A stretch of 50,523 nt of DNA from Streptomyces sp. MUM 203J. Its GTDB lineage: Bacteria; Actinomycetota; Actinomycetes; Streptomycetales; Streptomycetaceae. The notes beneath the pieces are model-generated. The model did no database searches and was not told the DNA's origin. It was given only the letters and a program-made list of their open reading frames with translations. The stretch spans positions 1-50,523 of the forward strand of contig NZ_JADWYO010000045.1 of the NCBI RefSeq assembly GCF_022414595.1, written 5' to 3'. Shown piece by piece: positions 10,453 through 18,592 of the stretch. How positions within the stretch are numbered: the stretch's first letter is position 1; each line of letters begins with the position of its first letter. The translations under genes were made by a program, and so were the position numbers.

Positions 10453-11832
10453 ATGACCCCTCATCGCAAGATCCGATCCTCGCCCGCCGAGAAGGAGGGC
10501 CTGAGCAGGCCGGTCCAGGGCGGGCTGTACGCGGCCGCCCTGGTTCTCCTTCCTCTGCTGGCCGTCGTCGGAGGCGACGGTTTCCGCGAGTTCCTCGACT
10601 TCGGCACGGGTGTCCTGGCTCTCGTGTCCCTGACGGCGTCGGTCGCCTGGGCGATCGTCGCCACCGACCGCCTCTTCCTCACGCCCCGGCAGCGACTGCT
10701 CGCCCAGGGCATCCACCGGGGTACCGCCGTCGCGTCGCTCGGGTTCCTGCTCCTGCACGGCACCGTCAAGGTCTCCCTCGGCCATGTCGAGCTGATCGGC
10801 GCCCTCATACCCTTCGGCCTGGGCGTCACCGGTTCGGCAGGCCTCATCGGCTTCGGCTCGCTCGCCGGGCTGCTGATGGTGGTCGCCGCGTCGACCGGGG
10901 CCCTGCGCAGCACACTGGCCGGACGGGGCGCCATCGCGGCCCGCTGGCGGCCCTTGCACATGCTCGCCTACCCGGCCTGGTGCGCGGCTCTGGTCCACGG
11001 CCTGTACGCGGGCCGCCCGGCGGACGGGTGGGTGACCGGCCTGTACTGCCTCGCGCTGCTCGGGGTCGCCGTGGCCGTCTCCGTGCGGCTCCTTCCCGAG
11101 CCGCTCCGGCAGCGGCTGGCCGACCAGGTGCTCACCCTGGCCGGGAACGGCCCCGACGGCGCCCCGGCCTCGCCGCGCGCGCGTGGCCGGGGGCGTGCCC
11201 GGCGGGACCTCGCGACGGAGCCGCTGCCGGGGGCGACGGGTGTGGCCTACGCGGCGGCCGAGTCCCCGCGCCCGCACCCGTACGAGCCCGAGCCTCGCGT
11301 GTTCGACGGCGTGTCCCGCCCCCTCCAGGCCGAGGCCCGCGCCTTCGCCGCCCCCGGCGCCGAGGCCCGCACGGCGAAGGCCCCGTACGACGGCGGTTCC
11401 CGCGCCGACAGCCGTACCGTCGGCGGAGGCATCTCCGCCGGCTACCGGGCCGTGTCACGCGGCGGCGGGGCCGGACCGGACGTCCCGGCCGCCGCTCCGG
11501 CGGGCTCGGACGACCGGACGCAGCCGATCCCGTTCGCGGAGCGCGTGCCCATGACGGAAGAGCTGCCCGTCATCGACGACGAACCCTCCGTACGGCCCGG
11601 TTACTGGCCCACCCCGTCACCGCCGCCGCCGGCTCAGTCCCCTTCCGCTTCCACTCGCGCGTACACCCCGTTCGGGGACCCCGCGTCCGGGCCGACTGGT
11701 CCCGTGGCTGAACAGAGCCCCGCCTCGGCCACGTACAACATCACTGAGCCGCCCGCCGGGCCGGACTCCGGTCCCTTCCTCCGCCCGGCGACCGGTGAGC
11801 CGTGGACCGCACCCGCAGGAGACCGCCCGTGA
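10453..11832 (+). CDS. Heme-b membrane protein, ferric-reductase/cytochrome b-like, with long disordered tail
   Basis: 459 residues. Residues 1-220 form about five or six membrane helices. Paired histidines are spaced as in bis-heme ferric reductase-like domains: His88 and His102 (IHRG, LLHG), and His169 and His182 (PLHML, LVHG). The rest (about 225-459) is Pro/Ala/Arg/Gly-rich and probably disordered on the cytoplasmic side. A CGGAG ribosome-binding site lies 6 nt before the ATG. The stop overlaps the GTG start of the next gene (GTGA), so the two are translationally coupled. The neighbour is a NuoF-like flavoprotein with a ferredoxin-type tail. I therefore infer that electrons pass from NAD(P)H through the flavoprotein to membrane heme. 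The acceptor is unknown. Confidence 0.75.
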   Translation: MTPHRKIRSSPAEKEGLSRPVQGGLYAAALVLLPLLAVVGGDGFREFLDFGTGVLALVSLTASVAWAIVATDRLFLTPRQRLLAQGIHRGTAVASLGFLLLHGTVKVSLGHVELIGALIPFGLGVTGSAGLIGFGSLAGLLMVVAASTGALRSTLAGRGAIAARWRPLHMLAYPAWCAALVHGLYAGRPADGWVTGLYCLALLGVAVAVSVRLLPEPLRQRLADQVLTLAGNGPDGAPASPRARGRGRARRDLATEPLPGATGVAYAAAESPRPHPYEPEPRVFDGVSRPLQAEARAFAAPGAEARTAKAPYDGGSRADSRTVGGGISAGYRAVSRGGGAGPDVPAAAPAGSDDRTQPIPFAERVPMTEELPVIDDEPSVRPGYWPTPSPPPPAQSPSASTRAYTPFGDPASGPTGPVAEQSPASATYNITEPPAGPDSGPFLRPATGEPWTAPAGDRP

Positions 11833-13424
11833 ACGCCCCGCTGCCCGACGTCCCCGAAGTCCGTGTGGTGGGCCTTCCCCAGCTCACCCAGGGATTCGAC
11901 CTGGTCGAGAGACTCGACCTGCCGATGCACCTCAAGGTGCACGGCCCGCTCGAACCGATCGGCGGGGAGCGGCTCGCCAAGCTCGCCGAGGACATCTCCC
12001 TGAAGGGACGCGGTGGTGCGGGCTTCCCGTTCGCGAGGAAGCTGCGGGCGGTGGCGGAGGCCGCGATCCGCCGCGGGGTGCGGCCGGCCGTCGTGGTCAA
12101 CGGCAGTGAGGGCGAACCGGCCTGCCGCAAGGACACCGTGCTGCTCAACCGTGCGCCGCATCTGATTCTCGACGGGGCGCTGCTGGCGGCCGAGGCGCTG
12201 GGCGCGCGCACCCTGGTGGTGGCGGTGACCCGTAACTCGACGGAGGTGTCCATCCGGGCGGCGCTGGCCGAACGGGGGCTCTCGGACCGACGCGGGCAGC
12301 CGCTGCGCGCGCGTGTCGTCCGTACGCCGGAGCGGATGGTGTCCGGGGAGGCGTCGGCGGTGATCCGTGCCGTGGGCGGGGGGCCCGCCCTGCCCCCGGG
12401 GCGGCGTGAGCGGGCCTCGGAGTCCGGGGTGGGCGGGGCGCCGACGCTGCTGTCGAATGCGGAGACCTTCGCCCAGCTGGCCGTGGCGGCGCGGACCGGC
12501 GCCTCCCGGTACGGCCTCGCGGGTGTGGACGGCGAGCCGGGGACGGTCCTGCTGACCCTGTCCGGCGCGGTGGCGCGGCCCATGGTGGTGGAGGTCCCGA
12601 CGGGGGTACCGCTGTCGTACGTCCTCCAGCTCGCCGGGGCCCCCGCGATGCCTCAGGGAGTGCTGACGGGCGGCTACCACGGCAACTGGATCGACGCGAT
12701 GGCCGTGCAGGGCGCCGTCGTGTCCAAGGCGTCGCTGGCGGCCGTGGGCGGTTCTCTGGGCGCGGGCGCGATCCTGCCGATAGGCCCGGAGACCTGCCCT
12801 CTGGGGGAGGCGCTGCGGGTGGCGAACTGGCTGGCCGCGGAGACGGCGGGGCAGTGCGGGCCGTGCCGACTGGGCCTGCCGGCGGCTGCGGGCGGGCTGT
12901 CCGATGTGCTGAACGGGGGCGGTGCCGCCGCGCTGGAGGCGCTGCGGGAGGTCGTCCAGGCCGTGAAGGGGCGGGGCGCGTGCAAGCATCCGGACGGTTC
13001 GGCCCGCTTCTTCGCGTCGACGCTGTCGGCGTTCACGGACGATCTGGCCACGCATGTGCTGAACGGGGGTTGCGGGCGGCCGACGACGGGCGTGCTGCCG
13101 CTGCCCGAGCCCGGCTACCAGGAGGCGGAGGAGTCCATTCCGAGCGGGGAGCGGCTGGCCGTGGACTGGACGCTGTGCCAGGGGCACGGGCTGTGCGCGG
13201 ATCTCGCGCCCGAACTCATCCGGATGGGCGCTGACGGTTTCCCGGTGCTCGCGGACACGTCGGTGCCCACCCACCTGCAGGGAAGGGCACAGCGCGCCGT
13301 ACGGCGGTGCCCGGCGCTGGCGCTGCGGCTGGAGCAGGCGTCCGGCGGCGGCGCGGCGCGCCCGGCGGAGCGGCCCGCGCTGCCCCCGGTGAGCCGCAAG
13401 GCTCTGGGCACCGGCCGGAGTTGA
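11829..13424 (+). CDS. NuoF-like flavoprotein with C-terminal 3Fe-4S ferredoxin-type domain
   Basis: 531 residues. The N-terminal half matches the FMN/NADH-binding domain of complex I subunit NuoF: GRGGAGFPFARK at ~60-71 and VVNGSEGEPACRKD at ~89-102. An SLBB-type stretch follows at ~230-290. The iron-sulfur segment near 338-348 reads ETAGQCGPCRLG where NuoF normally has ESCGxCxPCRxG. Cys343 and Cys346 are kept but the first cysteine is Ala; Cys385 may be the distal ligand. The C-terminus carries Cys450, Cys456 and Cys494-Pro, as in single-cluster 3Fe-4S ferredoxins. I chose the GTG at 11829 because AGGAG lies 7 nt upstream and it overlaps the previous stop. The other Nuo subunits are absent, so it likely partners the heme-b protein upstream. 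Confidence 0.85.
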   Translation: MNAPLPDVPEVRVVGLPQLTQGFDLVERLDLPMHLKVHGPLEPIGGERLAKLAEDISLKGRGGAGFPFARKLRAVAEAAIRRGVRPAVVVNGSEGEPACRKDTVLLNRAPHLILDGALLAAEALGARTLVVAVTRNSTEVSIRAALAERGLSDRRGQPLRARVVRTPERMVSGEASAVIRAVGGGPALPPGRRERASESGVGGAPTLLSNAETFAQLAVAARTGASRYGLAGVDGEPGTVLLTLSGAVARPMVVEVPTGVPLSYVLQLAGAPAMPQGVLTGGYHGNWIDAMAVQGAVVSKASLAAVGGSLGAGAILPIGPETCPLGEALRVANWLAAETAGQCGPCRLGLPAAAGGLSDVLNGGGAAALEALREVVQAVKGRGACKHPDGSARFFASTLSAFTDDLATHVLNGGCGRPTTGVLPLPEPGYQEAEESIPSGERLAVDWTLCQGHGLCADLAPELIRMGADGFPVLADTSVPTHLQGRAQRAVRRCPALALRLEQASGGGAARPAERPALPPVSRKALGTGRS

Positions 13425-13437
13425 CGACGACATGAAG

Positions 13438-13470
13438 GAGGCGGGCCACCCGATCCGGGTGGCCCGCCTC
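13438..13470. terminator. Perfect 15-bp hairpin terminator
   Basis: GAGGCGGGCCACCCG (13438-13452) and its exact complement (13456-13470) flank a 3-nt loop ATC. It lies between the plus-strand NuoF-like gene and the minus-strand tRNA-Ala, and can serve both. Confidence 0.85.
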
Positions 13471-13478
13471 TTCCGCTG

Positions 13479-13551
<73 letters not shown>

Positions 13552-13721
13552 TTGTTGTGTTGTCTGCCGCCCTGCTCGGCTTCCCTCTCGGTTCCCCTCG
13601 CGGCGACACAGAGAACATTACGGGGTTCCCGGGAGAATCTCCAAATCGATTGTCCGACCGCCGCCCGGCGGGCGCCCCGCCCCGTTGACCTGCGGCGGTC
13701 CGTGCCGCGCGGCGGGCGCGG

Positions 13722-13727
13722 TAGCGT
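13722..13727 (+). promoter_or_regulatory. -10 box TAGCGT of the GT87 gene, probable leaderless start
   Basis: TAGCGT followed by 8 nt (CGCCCCAC) and the GTG at 13736, with no ribosome-binding site. Confidence 0.4.
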
Positions 13728-13735
13728 CGCCCCAC

Positions 13736-15028
13736 GTGACCACGACCGTGACTGTGCGGACGCGCGTGAAGGGCCTGCCCTGGGCGGCCCTGTCGGCCTG
13801 TCTGCTCTCCTTCGCCGCCTTCTGGATAGCGCAGCGCGCCTCGCACGCGAACATGCTCGACCTGTCCGTGTACCGGGCCGAGGGCGAGACCGTCCTGGCG
13901 GGCGGCGACCTGTACGCGATGCGGGTCACGTCCGCGAACCTGCCGACGACGTATCCGCCGTTCGCGGCCCTCCTCTTCACCCCGCTGACGCTGTTCGGGG
14001 TGCAGGAGATGCGGGAGCTGGCGACGCTGGGGAACCTGTTGCTGCTGGTGGCGCTGGCCCACCTGTCCGTACGGCTGGTCCGCTCCGGCCCGCTGCGGCG
14101 GGGCCGGGCGGCGGCGCTGCTGGAGCGGCCGGGGGCGGCGCTGTGGGTGGCGGCGGTCGTGGTGTGGTGCGAGCCGGTGTGGCAGACGTTCCGGTACGGG
14201 CAGATCAATCTGCTGATCGCGGTGGCCGTGCTGTGGGACCTGACACGCAGGGACCGGAGCCCCTGGGCGGGGGTCGGCATCGGCCTGGCCACGGCGGTGA
14301 AGCTGACGCCCGGGCTCTTCGTGGTGATGCTGGTCCTCACCGGGGTGGCACGCGCACGACGGGAGGGCCGGCCGGGCCGGTGGAACCCGTGGCTGCGGCG
14401 GGCGGTGCGGGCGGCAGGGGCGTTCCTGTCGGTGACGGTGGCCGCGGCGGTCGTCCTGCCGTACGACTCGCGCCGGTTCTGGACCGAGATGATCTTCGAG
14501 ACGAGCCGGGTGGGCCGGACGGAGGAGACGGCCAACCAGTCGTTGAGCGGAGTGCTGGCACGGCTGGCGCACACCACGGACCCGGGGGTGTGGTGGCTGG
14601 TCGTGGCGGTTCCGGTGGCCGTACTGGGACTGGCGGTCGCGGTACGGGCGGCGCTGCGCGAGGACCGGCCGGTGGCGGTGGTGGCGTGCGCGGTGACCGG
14701 GCTGCTGGTCAGCCCGATCTCTTGGTCACACCACTGGGTGTGGTGTGTGCCGCTGCTGGTGCTGCTCGCGGTGCGGGCGAGGCCGGTGTGGACGGCGGGA
14801 GCGGCGCTGGTGTTCGCGTCGAACGCGCTGTGGTGGGTGCCGCACGCACCTGCTCCGGTGCGGCTCGAACTGCACCAGAACGCCTGGCAGATGCTGCTGT
14901 CGGGGCTCTACACACTGCTGGGGGTCGGCCTGTTGGCCGCGCTCGCCGTCCCGGTGCTTCGCGCGCGGGCCGCGGGAGGCCCGCGGGGCTCACGGGGTGT
15001 GGACGTTCAGGCCGTGGCGAAGGAGTAG
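13736..15028 (+). CDS. GT87-family polyprenol-phosphate-mannose-type mannosyltransferase
   Basis: 430-residue integral membrane protein with about ten hydrophobic helices. Near the N-terminus NMLDLSVYRAEGETVLAGGDLY carries the conserved D-x-x-V-Y-R region of DUF2029/GT87 enzymes. TYPPFAALLFTPL, FRYGQINLLIAV, GIGLATAVKLTPGLF and SPISWSHHWVW follow in family order. Such enzymes use polyprenyl-phosphate mannose to build cell-envelope glycans outside the membrane. The GTG at 13736 is chosen because homology starts there and a -10 box precedes it; GTG 13748 is an alternative. The 3' end overlaps the convergent zinc-ribbon gene by 22 nt. It lies between the two tRNA-Ala copies. Confidence 0.88.
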   Translation: MTTTVTVRTRVKGLPWAALSACLLSFAAFWIAQRASHANMLDLSVYRAEGETVLAGGDLYAMRVTSANLPTTYPPFAALLFTPLTLFGVQEMRELATLGNLLLLVALAHLSVRLVRSGPLRRGRAAALLERPGAALWVAAVVVWCEPVWQTFRYGQINLLIAVAVLWDLTRRDRSPWAGVGIGLATAVKLTPGLFVVMLVLTGVARARREGRPGRWNPWLRRAVRAAGAFLSVTVAAAVVLPYDSRRFWTEMIFETSRVGRTEETANQSLSGVLARLAHTTDPGVWWLVVAVPVAVLGLAVAVRAALREDRPVAVVACAVTGLLVSPISWSHHWVWCVPLLVLLAVRARPVWTAGAALVFASNALWWVPHAPAPVRLELHQNAWQMLLSGLYTLLGVGLLAALAVPVLRARAAGGPRGSRGVDVQAVAKE

Positions 15029-15240
15029 AAGCGCTTGAGGGTGCAGTGCTCGTCCAGGAGCCGCCCATAGATGGGTTCGCCCTCGAGTTCCCGATATGTC
15101 TCGATCGGGTCGCCCTTTATGATCAGCGCCCGCGCGCATTCCTCACACCAGTACTGGTAGTCGGGGTTGACCGGGTCCATGTCACGGACGATCGGCGTAC
15201 CGCTGCCGCACCAGTCGCACTTCCTCCTGTGTGCACCCAT
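15007..15240 (-). CDS. Small zinc-ribbon protein (two CxxC motifs)
   Basis: 77 residues. KCDWCGSG near the N-terminus and YWCEECARA about 20 residues later form a four-cysteine zinc-binding site. The rest is an acidic/aromatic tail (GDPIETYRELEGEPIYGRLLDEH). GGAG lies 7 nt before the ATG at 15240; the GTG directly before it is an alternative. It converges on the GT87 gene, overlapping its end by 22 nt, and is followed upstream by tRNA-Ala copy 2. I know no function; small conserved actinobacterial proteins of this kind are usually annotated as hypothetical. Confidence 0.75.
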   Translation of the reverse strand: MGAHRRKCDWCGSGTPIVRDMDPVNPDYQYWCEECARALIIKGDPIETYRELEGEPIYGRLLDEHCTLKRFYSFATA

Positions 15241-15313
15241 CACTCAGCTCCAGCTGTCGCCCCCTCCGGCCGTCCGATTCTGCCATGGCGGCGGGCCGTA
15301 CCGGACGGGCGGC

Positions 15314-15348
15314 AAACAGAAATCCCGCCCCCTGCTGGGGACGGGATT
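15314..15348 (-). terminator. Terminator downstream of tRNA-Ala copy 2
   Basis: AATCCCG (15321-15327) pairs with CGGGATT (15342-15348), with CCC/GGG pairing inside. On the minus strand it directly follows the tRNA and runs into the T-rich ATTTCTGTTT. Confidence 0.75.
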
Positions 15349-15356
15349 CCGGACTG

Positions 15357-15429
<73 letters not shown>

Positions 15430-15582
15430 TTGTGTTCTTCGCGCTCCGCGCTGCGAACAAGAAGAACTTTAGCCTGTCCCCCGCCCGAAAGCGAAATCCG
15501 GGCCGGGCGGTCCGTGGGGCTCAGCCGTCGTGGGCGGTCGTCCGTCGCGCCGGCGGCCGTGCGCGCAGGCCGGCCGCTCGAC

Positions 15583-16236
15583 TCAGTCGTCGTCGCCGAG
15601 GACCGGTTCCGGCAGCGTGCCGGCGTTGTGCTCCAGCAGACGCCAGCCACGGGCGCCTTCGCCCAGGACGGACCAGCAGCAGTTGGTCAGCCCCCCGAGG
15701 CTCTCCCAGCTGTGCGGTTCCAGCGCGAGGAGGCGGCCGATGGTGGTGCGGATGGTGCCACCGTGACTGACCACGACGAGCGTGCCTTCCCCGGCGAGCT
15801 TCTCCGCGTGCCGGAGGACCACGGGCGCGGCGCGGTCGGCGACCTCGGTCTCCAGCTCGCCGCCGCCACGGCGGACCGGTTCGCCGCGCTTCCACGCCCG
15901 GTACTCGTCCCCGTACCGGGCGAGGATCTCCTCGTGGGTCAGCCCCTGCCACTCGCCCGCGTACGTCTCGCGGAGCCCGGAGTCGTGGCTGACCCGCAGT
16001 CCGGTGACCGCGGCGAGCTCCGCGGCGGTGGCCGAGGCACGTTTCAGGTCGGAGGCGATGATCGCGTCCGGCTTGAGGGCCGCGAGGAGCCGGGCGGCCC
16101 GGCGCGCCTGGGCGAGGCCGGTCTCGGTGAGCTCGATGTCCGTACTGCCCTGGAAGCGGCGCTCCAGGTTCCAGGCGGTCTGGCCGTGGCGCCAGAGGAC
16201 GATACGGCGGCCTCTGCCGCCCTTGTGGCCGCTCAG
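15583..16236 (-). CDS. Histidine phosphatase superfamily protein with apparent CTG start
   Basis: 217 residues if translation begins at CTG 16236-16234. VLWRHGQTAWNLERRFQGSTD carries the catalytic RHG phosphohistidine motif. ASDLKRASATA supplies the S-D-x-x-R-A element, ETYAGEWQGLTHEEI the acidic residue, and VVSHGGTIRTTIGRLL the second catalytic His. The fold covers phosphoglycerate mutase-like phosphatases; the substrate is unknown. No ATG, GTG or TTG exists in frame between the upstream in-frame stop (16245-16243) and the RHG motif. CTG 16236 overlaps the rsfS stop (CTGA) and has GGTGAG 5 nt upstream, so translational coupling to rsfS is likely. The C-terminus is complete (PEPVLGDDD). Confidence 0.85.
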   Translation of the reverse strand: MSGHKGGRGRRIVLWRHGQTAWNLERRFQGSTDIELTETGLAQARRAARLLAALKPDAIIASDLKRASATAAELAAVTGLRVSHDSGLRETYAGEWQGLTHEEILARYGDEYRAWKRGEPVRRGGGELETEVADRAAPVVLRHAEKLAGEGTLVVVSHGGTIRTTIGRLLALEPHSWESLGGLTNCCWSVLGEGARGWRLLEHNAGTLPEPVLGDDD

Positions 16237-16679
16237 CGCAGCTCACCACCGTCCGGGCCGGAACCGTCGGCACCGGTGAGGCGGGCGTGCTCGGCGGCCT
16301 TGCCGCGGGTCTTGACGGCGTCCTCGGGGAGCGGCAGCTCGGGGCAGTCCTTCCAGAGCCGCTCAAGCGCGTAGAAGACCCGCTCCTCGCTGTGCTGCAC
16401 GTGAACGACGATGTCCACGTAGTCCAGCAGCACCCAGCGGGCCTCGCGGTCGCCCTCGCGGCGGACGGGCTTGGCGCCGAGCTCCTTCTGGAGCCGCTCC
16501 TCGATCTCGTCGACGATCGACTTGACCTGGCGGTCGCTGGGCGCGGAAGCCAGCAGGAAGGCGTCGGTGATCGACAGGACGTCACTGACGTCGTAGGCGA
16601 TGATGTCGTGCGCGAGGCGGTCGGCGGCCGCCTGGGCGGCGGCGTTCACAAGCGCGATGGATCGGTCGGTGGCGGTCAC
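16233..16679 (-). CDS. rsfS: Ribosomal silencing factor RsfS
   Basis: 148 residues. It has the RsfS/Iojap core: HDIIAYDVSDVLSITDAFLLASAPSDRQVKSI, then KPVRREGDREARWVLLDYVDIVVHVQHSEERVFYALERLW. RsfS binds ribosomal protein L14 and blocks subunit joining in starvation. I chose the GTG at 16679 (VTATDRSIALVN) because homology starts there rather than at the ATG 60 bases upstream. Its stop overlaps the start of the phosphatase gene. A strong hairpin separates it from the LCP gene upstream. Confidence 0.95.
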   Translation of the reverse strand: MTATDRSIALVNAAAQAAADRLAHDIIAYDVSDVLSITDAFLLASAPSDRQVKSIVDEIEERLQKELGAKPVRREGDREARWVLLDYVDIVVHVQHSEERVFYALERLWKDCPELPLPEDAVKTRGKAAEHARLTGADGSGPDGGELR

Positions 16680-16750
16680 AAGCAGGCTTTCGTCGGCGGT
16701 CAAGAACACTTCAAGGGTCTCACGTACCACCGGAGCCACCGCACACCATT

Positions 16751-16792
16751 ACGGCGCACCACGGGTACGCGCGCGTGCCCGTGGTGCGCCGT
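16751..16792 (-). terminator. Long hairpin between the LCP gene and rsfS
   Basis: ACGGCGCACCACGGG (16751-16765) and its exact complement (16778-16792) form a 15-bp stem. It can extend inward through ACGCG/CGCGT with one wobble. It lies immediately after the LCP stop codon on the minus strand. No U-tract follows. Confidence 0.75.
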
Positions 16793-16797
16793 GGCGG

Positions 16798-18573
16798 CTA
16801 CCGGGCCTTGTAGTCGTCACCGAGGACGACGGTGACATCCGCGTTCGCCGCGCCCTCGCCCTTCTTCACCGCCCCCGCCGGCAGGCCGAGGGTCTTGGCG
16901 ACCTCCTGGGCCATGGGCTTGCGCGCGTCGTCGCCGTACAGGACCTCGGAGGCGGGCGCCGATCCGCCCTTGCCGCTGTCGATGACGGCGTAGCCGCCGT
17001 TGACCAGGACGATGCGGGCGGATTCCGTGGCCTCGTCGCCGGTGGCGTCGCGGACCGCGACCCGGACGACGGAGCCCTGCTCGGGCGCGGTGACGGAGCC
17101 GCCGAGGATGTCCTTGACGACGCTGCGGCTGTCGTCCCCGCTGAGCCGCCCGTCACCCTGGACGGGCAGCAGCGCCGTCTTGTGGTCGCCCGCCTTGGCG
17201 TACTCGGCGAGTTTGGCCAGTGACGCGCCGAGGTCCTTCTCCGGCAGCGACGGGTCCAGGATCTGCGCCAGCGACTCGACGGTCATGGTCGCGTTCCTGG
17301 GGTCGTCCGACAGCTTGCGCAGCACACCGTGCACGACCTGCCCGAACCGCTGGAGCTGCCGGTTCTCGGACTCGTCGGGACCCCTGTACGTGGCGTACGC
17401 GACGGCTCCGCGCCCGTCGAGGGTCGTGTTCTCACCCTTCTCCACCAGCGGATCCTCGTCCTTCTTGGCGCCGGGCACCGCGGTGTCGGTGTCCACCTCG
17501 ATGCCGCCGACCAGTTCGACGAGGTTCTCCAGGTACGGGGTGTCCAGCCGCCACGTGCCGGTGATCTCGGTGCCGAGGAGGGTGCCGATCGCCTCACGCG
17601 TGCCGGAGGAGCCGTCGTCCTCGACGGACTTGGCGAGGGTGGTGGTCGTCCCGTCGTCGTTGGCCACGGCCAGGGCGTTGGGCAGCAGGACGGTCGTACC
17701 CTGCTTGGTCGTCTCGTTGCTGACCAGGAGGGCCGTGGAGGTGGCCTCGTCCTTGGTGTTGTGCAGGTGCAGCACGATCACCGCCCGCTTCTGAGGCCCG
17801 GTGGCGGCGGTTCCGCCCGTGCGGGAGTCCTCCTCGGAGAAGCCGGGGAGGAGGCCGGCGGTCCAGAGGTAGCCGGTCCCTCCGATGAGGGCGACGGCGA
17901 GGACGACGACGAGCGCGATGACCCGGTTCCGGCCGCGGCGCTTGGCCTCCTCCCGGCGCTCCGAGCGGCTCTCGGTGAACTTCAGCCAGTCGATGACGTC
18001 TTCGGAGTCCTCGTCGGGCTCCTCGACGAAGGAGAACTGCTCGGTCCGGTAGTCGTCGGTCCCGTCCGGGCCGCCTGGCCCGGGGGCCGGGGACGTCTGG
18101 CGGGGGATGTCCGCACCGGGGGCGGGCCGGCGCTGCTCCGGAACCGCCCCGGGAACGGAGCCCGGGGCGGGCGGTGCTGCCGCGGGTGTGACGGTGGTCT
18201 GCTGGGGGCCGCCGGGCTGATGCCCGGGCGGCTCGGAGGCCTGGGGCTGGTGCGGGGCGGGCTCCTGCCACGGCCGGGCACCGTAGCCGTCGGCGTACCC
18301 GTCCTGGCCGTAGCCCGGGGTCTGGCCGTAGTCGTAGGCGTGGGGCTGGGGCTGGGGATAGGCCTGGCCCTGACCGTACGGGTCGTAGCCCTGCCCGTAC
18401 GGCTGCTGGGGCGGGGGCTGCTGCGCCGCGTAGGGGTCGTAGTGCGCGGACTGCTGCGGTGGCTGCTGTGACCCCTCAGCCTGCTGGTACACCGGCTGCC
18501 CGTACTCGTCGTAGCCGATGAGCTGCGGCTGCGACGGGTGGTACGGGTCGTACGGGTTGTTCTGGTCGTTCAC
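16798..18573 (-). CDS. LytR-CpsA-Psr (LCP) family protein with LytR C-terminal domain, divergent active site
   Basis: 591 residues. The first ~205 are Gln/Pro/Tyr/Gly-rich with repeats such as YDPYGQG and QPQPHAYDYG, and should be cytoplasmic and disordered. A membrane helix follows at ~210-235 (VIALVVVLAVALIGGTGYL), then an extracellular LCP-like domain and a LytR_C domain ending at VVLGDDYKAR. LCP enzymes transfer wall polymers from lipid carriers to peptidoglycan. The usual D-x-R..SDTMML motif is HNTKDEATSTALLV here, the SIPRD element is replaced by VLLPNAL, and only part of the Arg-rich R-x-R..R..RQ signature remains (YRGPDESENRQLQRFGQ). I chose the GTG at 18573 with GGAGAGG upstream. From memory, the S. 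coelicolor protein in this position (SCO2578, PdtA) is linked to wall glycopolymer deposition and sporulation. Confidence 0.82.
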   Translation of the reverse strand: MNDQNNPYDPYHPSQPQLIGYDEYGQPVYQQAEGSQQPPQQSAHYDPYAAQQPPPQQPYGQGYDPYGQGQAYPQPQPHAYDYGQTPGYGQDGYADGYGARPWQEPAPHQPQASEPPGHQPGGPQQTTVTPAAAPPAPGSVPGAVPEQRRPAPGADIPRQTSPAPGPGGPDGTDDYRTEQFSFVEEPDEDSEDVIDWLKFTESRSERREEAKRRGRNRVIALVVVLAVALIGGTGYLWTAGLLPGFSEEDSRTGGTAATGPQKRAVIVLHLHNTKDEATSTALLVSNETTKQGTTVLLPNALAVANDDGTTTTLAKSVEDDGSSGTREAIGTLLGTEITGTWRLDTPYLENLVELVGGIEVDTDTAVPGAKKDEDPLVEKGENTTLDGRGAVAYATYRGPDESENRQLQRFGQVVHGVLRKLSDDPRNATMTVESLAQILDPSLPEKDLGASLAKLAEYAKAGDHKTALLPVQGDGRLSGDDSRSVVKDILGGSVTAPEQGSVVRVAVRDATGDEATESARIVLVNGGYAVIDSGKGGSAPASEVLYGDDARKPMAQEVAKTLGLPAGAVKKGEGAANADVTVVLGDDYKAR

Positions 18574-18592
18574 CGGTGCCCCTCTCCGTGGC

